Origin: CAYSXY01 sp964435165
Lineage (GTDB): Bacteria > Pseudomonadota > Alphaproteobacteria > Rickettsiales > RI-342
DNA length: 26,200 nt
Reading direction: 5' to 3'
NCBI GenBank assembly: GCA_964435165.1
Contig: CAYSXY010000028.1
Span: 1 to 26,200, forward strand
Within the stretch, counting starts at the first letter, position 1, and each line of letters starts with the position of its first letter. Under the pieces are notes generated by a model. It saw only the letters and a program-made list of their open reading frames with translations, searched no databases and was not told the DNA's origin. Made by a program: the position numbers and the translations under genes. Below are positions 7,046 to 13,774 of this stretch, piece after piece.

Positions 7046-7273
7046 CTAGATGGTGGTGAAGTTATCGAGATACCACCGGCTGGGGTTCTCATCCCATTCC
7101 TCACGCCCACGACGCGGGGTGGTCACGCTGTAGAACTGGTTGCCATAGCGGATACCCTTATCGTACGCTTCGTAAGCCTTGGCGGGGGTCGCGTAATCGT
7201 TCGCGCCCATCCAACGCTTACCCATCTCACGGGCGACTTCCGTCGGGTGCACTTCTTTGATCTGGTGTTGCAT
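7046..7273 (-). CDS. Small soluble protein of unknown function (75 residues)
   Basis: I do not recognise the family. The start at 7273 (MQHQIKEVHPTEVAREMGKR) has an AGGAG ribosome-binding site about ten bases upstream; an upstream in-frame ATG at 7306 gives 86 residues but has no comparable site. The protein is hydrophilic and rich in aromatic residues (W, Y and F make up roughly a sixth), with YATPAKAYEAYDKGIRYGNQ in the middle and a TPRRGREEWDENPSRWYLDN stretch near the C-terminus. There is no signal peptide or membrane segment. A strong intrinsic terminator follows the stop. The gene stands alone between the two arms of a 63-bp inverted repeat, so it could be carried by that segment. Confidence 0.75.
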   Translation of the reverse strand: MQHQIKEVHPTEVAREMGKRWMGANDYATPAKAYEAYDKGIRYGNQFYSVTTPRRGREEWDENPSRWYLDNFTTI

Positions 7274-7607
7274 AAGATGTGTGCTCCTTTTGAGCTCTAT
7301 GTACATTACACCAGCCTTTCGCCTTCAAAGAACACGCTCCATGATAGAGACCGCAAGCGGAATCAATCATTGTTTATCGGAAGCGAACTTCTCAAGCTAA
7401 AGCTAAGGTGTCACTGTCAAGTATAGGCATAAAACATGACTCGTCCAAGACAGAAATATGACAGAAATATGACAATGAGAGCAAGTAGCCATCCGGATCG
7501 AAGCGGCGGAGCCTTCATTAAATTGTCACTCCGGAAACCGAGCCAGCAGCCTTGAGCCGCGCCTCATGGAATTGTGAATAGAATTCCGGAGGCAATCAAA
7601 CAATCAT

Positions 7608-7670
7608 GAGGTTATCCGGAATCCACCTATCAAAAGGCCCGCACCCTTTTAGTAGCCGGGCAAGCAGGCC
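7608..7670. repeat. 63-bp inverted repeat, right copy
   Basis: Reverse complement of 6253-6315 with two mismatches. The two arms enclose about 1.3 kb that includes the 75-residue gene. A degenerate relative of the TTCCGGAATGAC part lies further left at about 7526-7545, also inverted. Confidence 0.9.
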
Positions 7671-7695
7671 CGCCGTGTCCTCTCTGTGGCCATCT

Positions 7696-7723
7696 GGATT
7701 CGCCGATCACGTCGGCGAATGAC
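7696..7723. repeat. REP-like palindrome, inverted ATTCGCCG type
   Basis: GGATTCGCCGATCACGTCGG followed by CGAATGAC. The stem ATTCGCCGA pairs with TCGGCGAAT. It is the opposite orientation of the copy at 5051-5078. Confidence 0.75.
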
Positions 7724-7740
7724 AGAGGTCTTTCTCACAC

Positions 7741-7847
7741 GTCATCCTGAGCGACACGAAGTGGAGCCGAAGGATCCATGGCACCGCATAATACAAGCCC
7801 GAGCACCCTGAATGGATGCTTCATTCGTTACACTCACTCAGCATGAC
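7741..7847. mobile_element. MITE-like element with terminal inverted repeats
   Basis: It starts GTCATCCTGAGCG and ends CACTCAGCATGAC, near-perfect reverse complements at the ends. The interior order (GCCGAAGGATCCATGGC, GCATAATACAAGCCC, a GGATGC motif, then GTTACACTCACTCAG) matches the element at 6813-6931. It is 107 bp and non-coding, ending about 120 bp before ilvC. Confidence 0.6.
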
Positions 7848-7904
7848 ATAATGACGATGACTGACCTATAGCTTACTGAATCAAAAAAGAACCGACATTA
7901 ACCG

Positions 7905-7932
7905 TTGCACGGGCCAACAATGGCGTTATTCT
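7905..7932 (+). promoter_or_regulatory. Candidate sigma-70 promoter of ilvC
   Basis: TTGCAC (7905-7910) and TATTCT (7927-7932) are spaced by 16 bases, 36 bp upstream of the ilvC ATG. Each hexamer matches the consensus at four of six positions. It is placed in the only repeat-free part of the ilvC upstream region. Confidence 0.35.
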
Positions 7933-7968
7933 GCCCAGCCTATTGAAAAATAAGCGCAGGAACTCGCC

Positions 7969-8988
7969 ATGCAGGTTTATTACGACAAAGACACCAAGCC
8001 TGATCTCATTCGCAAACGTAATGTCGCCATCATCGGCTATGGCTCCCAGGGCCATGCCCATGCCGCTAATATTAAAGACAGTGGCGTAGCCAACATCAAG
8101 GTTGCCCTGCGCGAGGGCTCATCCAGCGCCGCCAAGGCCAAAGAGGCCGGATTTGAGGTCGTCACCCCGGCCGAGGCCGCCAAATGGGCGGATGTCACCA
8201 TGGTGTTGATTCCTGATGAATTGCAGGCCGATCTTTATCGCGACGAGTTGAAAGAGAATCTCAAAAAAGGCGCGGCGCTGGCCTTTGCCCATGGCCTTGC
8301 CATTCATTTTGGCCTGATTGAGCCACGCGATGATCTCGACATTTTCATGGTGGCGCCCAAAGGCCCAGGCCATTTGGTGCGCAGCGAATATCAAGGCGGC
8401 GGCGGCGTACCGTGCCTGTTTGCCGTCCATCAGGATGTCTCCGGCACCGCTAAAGATCTGGCCATGTCTTATGCCTCCGCCGTTGGTGGTGGCCGTTCCG
8501 GCATCATCGAGACTTCATTCCGTGATGAGTGCGAGACCGATTTGTTCGGCGAACAAGCGGTGCTGTGTGGTGGCCTGTCCGAACTCATTAAGGCCGGCTA
8601 TGAGACATTGACCGAAGCCGGTTACCCGCCGGAGATGGCCTATTTCGAGTGCCTGCACGAGGTAAAGCTCATTGTCGATCTGATGTATGAAGGTGGGCTG
8701 GCCAACATGCGCTACTCCATCTCCAACACCGCCGAATTTGGTGACTATATGTCCGGCAAGCGCGTGGTGAATGATAATGTGAAGCAGGAAATGAAAAAAG
8801 TGCTGGATGACATCCAGAGCGGCAGTTTCGTCAAAGAATGGATGCTGGAAAATCAGGCTGGGGCCCCGCGCTTCAAAGCCATTCGTCGCCGTGAAGCTGA
8901 GCATCCCATTGAACAGGTGGGCGCTAAACTGCGCGAGATGATGCCGTGGATCGGCCAGCGCAAACTGGTGGACAAAGCACGGAATTAG
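7969..8988 (+). CDS. ilvC: Ketol-acid reductoisomerase
   Basis: IlvC converts acetolactate (or acetohydroxybutyrate) to the dihydroxy acid by Mg-dependent isomerisation and NADPH reduction, the second common step to valine and isoleucine. The 339-residue length marks the short class I form. The Rossmann motif GYGSQGHAHA is at residues 23-32; R48 with serines at 51-53 form the NADPH-phosphate loop; H108 and K131 (PKGPGH) are active-site residues. Metal ligands are D191, E195 (DLFGEQ), E227 and E231 (FECLHE). AGGAA lies seven bases before the ATG. It is cut off from ilvBN by 3 kb of repeats and is followed by leuA after 16 bp, so ilvC-leuA is probably one transcript. Confidence 0.97.
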   Translation: MQVYYDKDTKPDLIRKRNVAIIGYGSQGHAHAANIKDSGVANIKVALREGSSSAAKAKEAGFEVVTPAEAAKWADVTMVLIPDELQADLYRDELKENLKKGAALAFAHGLAIHFGLIEPRDDLDIFMVAPKGPGHLVRSEYQGGGGVPCLFAVHQDVSGTAKDLAMSYASAVGGGRSGIIETSFRDECETDLFGEQAVLCGGLSELIKAGYETLTEAGYPPEMAYFECLHEVKLIVDLMYEGGLANMRYSISNTAEFGDYMSGKRVVNDNVKQEMKKVLDDIQSGSFVKEWMLENQAGAPRFKAIRRREAEHPIEQVGAKLREMMPWIGQRKLVDKARN

Positions 8989-9004
8989 TGCTTGTCATGA
9001 GAAC

Positions 9005-10570
9005 ATGACCACCAACCAGATCACCATTTTTGACACCACCCTGCGCGATGGCGAGCAATCGCCCGGCGCCACCATGAATGCCGAAGAAAAATTGATGATC
9101 GCCGAGGCGCTCGACCTGATGGGCGTGAATGTGATTGAAGCAGGTTTCGCCATCGCGTCAGAAGGTGACAAAAAAGCGATTCAGCGCATTGCAAAAAAAG
9201 TAAAAAATGCGACCGTATGCTCTCTCGCTCGCGCTTTGAAAAAAGACATCGATGCCGCGGCGGAAAGCCTGAAGCCCGCCGCGAACAAGCGCATCCACAC
9301 CTTTATTTCCACCAGCCCGATCCATATGGAGTACAAGCTCCAAATGCCGCCGGAGCAGGTGGTGGAGGCCATCACTGACAGCGTCTCATATGCCCGACAA
9401 CATACGGATGATGTCGAATGGTCGTGCGAAGATGGCTCGCGCACCGAGCATGATTTTCTCTGCAAAGTCATCGAGACCGCCATTAACGCCGGGGCAACCA
9501 CCATCAACATTCCCGATACGGTCGGTTATTGCCTGCCGGAAGAGTATGGCGAGTTGATCGCCATGGTCATGAACCGCGTGCCGAATATCGACAAGGCCAT
9601 CATCTCCGTCCATTGCCACAATGATTTAGGCCTCGCCGTGGCTAATAGTTTAAGCGCTGTCAAGGCTGGCGCACGCCAGATTGAATGCACCATCAACGGC
9701 CTGGGCGAGCGAGCGGGTAATGCTGCCTTAGAAGAAATCGTCATGTCCATGCGCACCCGCGCTGATTTGCTGCCATGCAATCACACCATCAAGACAGAGC
9801 ATATCAGCCGTGTATCCCGTTTAGTCTCCACTGTTACTGGCTTTCCCGTTCAGCCCAACAAAGCCATCGTTGGGGCCAACGCTTTTGCCCATGAATCCGG
9901 CATCCACCAGCATGGCGTCCTCGCTAATGCCCAAACCTATGAAATTATGACGCCGGAGTCGGTCGGGCTGAATGCCTCCAACCTCGTGATGGGTAAACAT
10001 TCGGGTCGCCATGCCTTTCGCAGCAAATTAGAAGAGCTGGATATTCACCTCAGCGAAGAAGCACTTGACGAAGCCTTTAAGCAATTCAAAGCGCTCGCCG
10101 ACCGCAAAAAAGAGGTCTATGACGAAGATATCATTGCGCTCGTGAACCCGCGCACGACACGCACCGGTGAACGAGTGAAATTTCAGCATTTGCATTTGGT
10201 CTGCGGCAGCGATGGGCAGGAAGCGACGCTGACCCTGACGATCGACGGCGAAGAGAAGACCACCACCGCCAGCGGCAATGGCCCGGTGGACGCCATCTTC
10301 AACGCGATTCACACCTTAATACCGCATGATGTCCGTCTACACCTCTATCAGGTACACAGTGTCACCCAGGGCACCGATGCTCAGGCTGAGGTGACAGTGC
10401 GCCTCGCCAGCGGCAACCGGCTGTTCAACGGTCACGCCGCCGAACCGGATACGATGGTCGCCTCGGCCCTGGCCTATATCAACGCGCTAAATAACCTGCT
10501 TGACTATCAGGGCTTGCTAAATAAGGGCGATGAGATCAGCTATTCGGAGCTACAGCGATCTGGAATCTGA
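9005..10570 (+). CDS. leuA: 2-Isopropylmalate synthase
   Basis: LeuA condenses acetyl-CoA with 2-oxoisovalerate, the first committed step to leucine. The DRE-TIM motif DTTLRDGEQSPG is at residues 10-21; the divalent-metal histidines are in HCHND (203-207); NGLGERAGN (231-239) is the second family signature. The catalytic barrel covers about 5-270, a linker about 280-370, and the C-terminal regulatory domain about 385-515 should bind leucine for feedback inhibition. The 521-residue length fits the common bacterial LeuA type 1. It starts 16 bp after the ilvC stop. About 227 bp without a gene follow before mreB. Confidence 0.96.
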   Translation: MTTNQITIFDTTLRDGEQSPGATMNAEEKLMIAEALDLMGVNVIEAGFAIASEGDKKAIQRIAKKVKNATVCSLARALKKDIDAAAESLKPAANKRIHTFISTSPIHMEYKLQMPPEQVVEAITDSVSYARQHTDDVEWSCEDGSRTEHDFLCKVIETAINAGATTINIPDTVGYCLPEEYGELIAMVMNRVPNIDKAIISVHCHNDLGLAVANSLSAVKAGARQIECTINGLGERAGNAALEEIVMSMRTRADLLPCNHTIKTEHISRVSRLVSTVTGFPVQPNKAIVGANAFAHESGIHQHGVLANAQTYEIMTPESVGLNASNLVMGKHSGRHAFRSKLEELDIHLSEEALDEAFKQFKALADRKKEVYDEDIIALVNPRTTRTGERVKFQHLHLVCGSDGQEATLTLTIDGEEKTTTASGNGPVDAIFNAIHTLIPHDVRLHLYQVHSVTQGTDAQAEVTVRLASGNRLFNGHAAEPDTMVASALAYINALNNLLDYQGLLNKGDEISYSELQRSGI

Positions 10571-10797
10571 GCATAAGAAGCGCAACCGGACATTCCTTAA
10601 CCATCCCTAACCAAATAGCCGTTGCTCGCCGCGCAGGGCTGTGCCATATGTGGTGCGGCATATAGGATGTCGGGGAGTATCCATGATACTGCCGGATTCG
10701 CATTACCCGCATCGTGACGGGCACGTCAATCCCCTGTTCATCTTTTGGGGATATAGCGGTGGTATGAGCATAGTATAAATAGGGGCGCACGGAGCAC

Positions 10798-11838
10798 ATG
10801 CTGGCAAAACTGCTTGGAATCATGTCATCCGACATGGCAATTGATTTAGGGACGGCGAACACACTGGTTTATGTGAAAGGTCGCGGAGTCGTACTCAACG
10901 AACCATCCGTCGTCGCCATGGTCACGGAAGGCGGGCGCAATACGCCATACGCTTTTGGTAACGAAGCGAAGCTTATGTTGGGACGAACGCCAGCGAAAAT
11001 AGAAGCGAAGCGTCCATTAATGGACGGTGTGATTGCCGATTTTCGCCTGGCTGAAGAGATGATCAAACACTTTATTCACCGAGTGCATAATCGCCGCAGC
11101 TTCACGGGACCGTTGATTATCGTCTGTGTGCCGTCCGGCTCTACTCCGGTTGAGCGGCGTGCCATCCAGGATGCCGCTGAAAGTGCAGGGGCACGTGATG
11201 TGTATCTTATCGAAGAGCCCATGGCGGCAGCTATCGGCGCCGGTCTGCCTGTGACCGAACCGACCGGCTCCATGATTGTTGATATTGGTGGCGGCACAAC
11301 GGAAGTTGCCGTTCTTTCTCTTGGCGGTATTGTCTATTCTCGTTCTGTGCGCGTGGGTGGGGATAAAATGGACGACGCCATCATCTCATATATCCGCCGT
11401 CATCATAATTTGCTCATCGGGGAGACCACCGCTGAAAAAATCAAAAAACAAATCGGGGCTGCCTGCCCACCTGAAAAAGGGGATGGTGAACTGATGGAAA
11501 TCAAAGGACGCGATCTGATGAATGGCGTGCCGAAAGAACTGGTGCTCAGCGAATCACAAGTGGCGGAAAGCCTTAATGAACCGATCAGTCAGATTGTCGA
11601 AGCCGTCAAAGTGGCGCTGGAAGCCACTCCGCCGGAACTGTCATCTGATATTGTCGATAAAGGCATTGTAATGACAGGTGGCGGCGCTCAGCTGAAGAAT
11701 CTAGACCTCGTATTGCGTAGCGCAACCGGACTGCCGGTCTTCATTGCCGATGACCCGCTATCCTGTGTGGCGCTTGGCACCGGAAGCGTTCTGGAGAACC
11801 CCTCAGTCTTGAAACACGTGCTATTTAAGCAGGATTAG
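10798..11838 (+). CDS. mreB: Rod shape-determining protein MreB
   Basis: MreB is the bacterial actin homologue that forms membrane-bound filaments and guides lateral wall synthesis. The 346-residue length and ATPase motifs fit: DLGTANT at 16-22 (phosphate 1), EEPMAAAIGAGLP at 139-151, DIGGGTTE at 162-169 (phosphate 2) and GGGAQLKNLD near the C-terminus (adenosine motif). The N-terminus MLAKLLGIMSSDMAIDLG aligns with the usual MreB start, so I keep the ATG at 10798; GGAG is only three bases upstream, which is tight. A TATAAA box at 10774-10779 could be its promoter. It heads the mreB-mreC-mreD-mrdA-mrdB cluster. Confidence 0.97.
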   Translation: MLAKLLGIMSSDMAIDLGTANTLVYVKGRGVVLNEPSVVAMVTEGGRNTPYAFGNEAKLMLGRTPAKIEAKRPLMDGVIADFRLAEEMIKHFIHRVHNRRSFTGPLIIVCVPSGSTPVERRAIQDAAESAGARDVYLIEEPMAAAIGAGLPVTEPTGSMIVDIGGGTTEVAVLSLGGIVYSRSVRVGGDKMDDAIISYIRRHHNLLIGETTAEKIKKQIGAACPPEKGDGELMEIKGRDLMNGVPKELVLSESQVAESLNEPISQIVEAVKVALEATPPELSSDIVDKGIVMTGGGAQLKNLDLVLRSATGLPVFIADDPLSCVALGTGSVLENPSVLKHVLFKQD

Positions 11839-11943
11839 AGACGTTTACGCCAGTAGCAAAGCCGTCCTGTATTTTATCTTTTTTTCATTTTTTAATATTA
11901 ACCTAATAATGAGACCATTTAAGGAAAAAGACGAAAGCAGCCC

Positions 11944-12804
11944 GTGAAGCCCGGTTCCAACAACGCCATCTCAGTTGCCATAACGCCCAAAATCGTGCTC
12001 TATCGTTTTGGGGTATTCAGCCTGTTTATTATCAGCATGGCGTTACTTGGCCTGAGCCATAGTAATGCGCCAACCATTACAAAGCTGCGCAGTAACATTG
12101 TGGATGGCGCCACTCCCATTATCATGACACTGGCCTCTCCCATCGACACAATCAGTGCTTTTGGCAGTGCCATTGGCGATATCGCTCGTGTCTATGAAAT
12201 AAATCAGCAATTGCAGACGGAAAATGCCCGCCTTAAACAATGGCAGCAGGTAGCTGTCAATCTGGAACAGGAAAACCAGTCGCTACGCGAGTTAATGCAC
12301 CTGGTTCCAAAAGAAGCACACGGGTTTATTTCTGCCGAAGTTGTCAGCCTGAACAGCGGCCCCTTCGTCCGCTCTGCTATTATTAATGCCGGGCATAATC
12401 ACGGTGTCGTCGCAGGCCAGGCCGTGATCAATCAGGATGGATTATTAGGCCGCATCGCAGAGGCAGGAGCCAGCACCTCACGCCTGCTGCTAGTCACCGA
12501 CATCAATTCCCGCGTTCCGGTGATTACGGAAACAACGCGTGAGCGAGGCATTCTGGCCGGCAATAATGCCGCCTTGCCGGAATTACTGTATGTTCGTAGC
12601 GAACACCGGCTGGAGCCCGGCGAAAAGCTCATTACCTCCGGCGATGGTGGCCTGCTTCCCAAAGGCCTGCCTGTAGGAGAAATCAGCTATAGCCATCATG
12701 GCGATAAGATACAGGTACTGCCTGTACTCAGCAGCGGGTCGCTGGATTATGTCACGGTCGTGGATGTACAGGAAGCATTACCGCCTGAAACAGCGGCTCC
12801 ATAA
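11944..12804 (+). CDS. mreC: Rod shape-determining protein MreC
   Basis: MreC is the bitopic periplasmic scaffold that links MreB filaments to PBP2 and RodA. The predicted start is a GTG at 11944, giving 286 residues. A short cytoplasmic tail is followed by one membrane segment at about 22-41 (FGVFSLFIISMALLGLS). A coiled coil follows at about 85-118 (INQQLQTENARLKQWQQ and LEQENQSLREL), then the two beta-barrel domains, with GVVAGQAVINQDGLLGRI typical of the family. The gap to mreB is 105 bp and AT-rich; the ribosome-binding site is not obvious. The 424-bp gap after it contains two palindromic elements that separate it from mreD. Confidence 0.92.
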   Translation: MKPGSNNAISVAITPKIVLYRFGVFSLFIISMALLGLSHSNAPTITKLRSNIVDGATPIIMTLASPIDTISAFGSAIGDIARVYEINQQLQTENARLKQWQQVAVNLEQENQSLRELMHLVPKEAHGFISAEVVSLNSGPFVRSAIINAGHNHGVVAGQAVINQDGLLGRIAEAGASTSRLLLVTDINSRVPVITETTRERGILAGNNAALPELLYVRSEHRLEPGEKLITSGDGGLLPKGLPVGEISYSHHGDKIQVLPVLSSGSLDYVTVVDVQEALPPETAAP

Positions 12805-12882
12805 ACATTTCTAATATCCGTTTAACGGGCAGCCTGTCATGTATGACTATTGCCTGATGCCATTTCAGAGACAATAAACATA

Positions 12883-13024
12883 AGATCTCTTGCATAACTG
12901 ATTATGGCACTGGCGAAAATGATATGAAGCGAGCATCGGGGCGAATCATACTTAATGTATTTGAGCACCGAAGCGCAGCTTTTTGTCATTTGCAGCATGC
13001 AAGAATCAATTATGCAAGAGGTCT
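12883..13024. mobile_element. MITE-like imperfect palindrome 1 between mreC and mreD
   Basis: The ends AGATCTCTTGCATAA and TTATGCAAGAGGTCT are inverted repeats with one mismatch. The arms continue to pair imperfectly inward (for example GAAGCGAGCATCGG against CCGAAGCGCAGCTTT) to a centre near ATACTTAATGTAT at about 12954. The 142-bp unit is non-coding and is flanked by ATA on both sides, which could be a short target duplication. It would form a long hairpin if transcribed. Confidence 0.7.
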
Positions 13025-13047
13025 ATAGTTGTTTAAAGTTAAATGGC

Positions 13048-13211
13048 TAGGTTTTGTTGAGATTTTAAAATGAGATGGGTTTGAGATGATTTTTTAAGCG
13101 AAAATGCCTAGAGATTTTGAGGCATAGTGGTTCTATGTCGAACAAATCAAAAGGCATGTGCAGCAAAAAAGCATCCAAATACAACCATGATTCAAATCTC
13201 AACAAAACCTA
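13048..13211. mobile_element. MITE-like imperfect palindrome 2 between mreC and mreD
   Basis: The ends TAGGTTTTGTTGAGATTT (13048-13065) and AAATCTCAACAAAACCTA (13194-13211) are an 18-bp perfect inverted repeat. Pairing continues inward with mismatches (T-rich arm against A-rich arm, ATGCC against GGCAT) to an apical hairpin GGCATAG/CTATGTC near 13130. The 164-bp unit starts only 23 bp after palindrome 1 and has a different sequence. The short frames inside it are not convincing. Confidence 0.75.
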
Positions 13212-13228
13212 TACACGAGTAACCCACG

Positions 13229-13774
13229 ATGCGCTCATCCGTTCCCACCCCTTCCATCATTATGCAAGACAAGCCCCACCGTGGGTGGGCCTGCATGCCG
13301 GCTGTTATACTCGTGCTACTGACATTGGCTGGAAGCATTCACCTCCCACTTCCGGGTTGGGAATTATTCGCCCCCTCTTTCCTGTTGATGGGACTATATT
13401 ACTGGTTTCTTTACCAGCCCTCTTTAGCCCCGTATTGGCTGGCATTTATACTTGGACTGCTCCAGGACAGCTTACTTGGCATCATGCTGGGAACACATGC
13501 ACTTATTTTTATGCTGTTGCGCCTGTTAATCCAATCACAGCAGCGTACCCTGATGCGGCGAACAATGCTGGGAGTATGGGCTATCTTTGCTGGTCTCAGT
13601 TTCACGACAATGCTATGCTACATCCTGATGATGGCGATAGGGGGAATGGCCATGCCAGGTCTTGGCAATGCGTTCATGCAATGGTTATTAACAGCCGCCC
13701 TTTACCCTATCTGCCATGCACTGATGAATCGACTTTATTTCGCGATGCCTGATTCCATGCGCCATGCGCAGTGA
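13229..13774 (+). CDS. mreD: Rod shape-determining protein MreD
   Basis: MreD is a small integral membrane partner of MreC in the elongasome. The product of 181 residues has about five membrane segments, starting with AVILVLLTLAGSIHLPL at about residues 25-42 and followed by LLMGLYYWFLYQPSLAPYWLAF, which resembles the family. Sequence conservation in MreD is low, so the call rests on topology, size and position between mreC and the PBP2 gene. The start is uncertain: the ATG at 13262 (MQDKPHRG) is equally possible and neither has a clear ribosome-binding site. The end overlaps mrdA by 11 bp. The palindromic elements upstream leave only 17 bp before the first ATG. Confidence 0.88.
   Translation: MRSSVPTPSIIMQDKPHRGWACMPAVILVLLTLAGSIHLPLPGWELFAPSFLLMGLYYWFLYQPSLAPYWLAFILGLLQDSLLGIMLGTHALIFMLLRLLIQSQQRTLMRRTMLGVWAIFAGLSFTTMLCYILMMAIGGMAMPGLGNAFMQWLLTAALYPICHALMNRLYFAMPDSMRHAQ

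Noticed and set aside
6938..7426. 162-residue plus-strand frame
   Set aside because: It is antisense to the 75-residue gene that has a ribosome-binding site and a terminator, and it reads through that terminator.
5005..7968. CRISPR array
   Set aside because: The repeats are palindromes of several classes with irregular spacing and both orientations, and no cas genes are present.
10774..10779. Full promoter for mreB at the TATAAA box
   Set aside because: No acceptable -35 hexamer lies 16-18 bases upstream; only the -10-like box is visible.
13117..13752. 211-residue plus-strand frame overlapping mreD
   Set aside because: It starts inside palindromic element 2 and runs in another frame through mreD, whose own translation has the expected membrane topology. 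The alternative lacks any coherent hydrophobic pattern.
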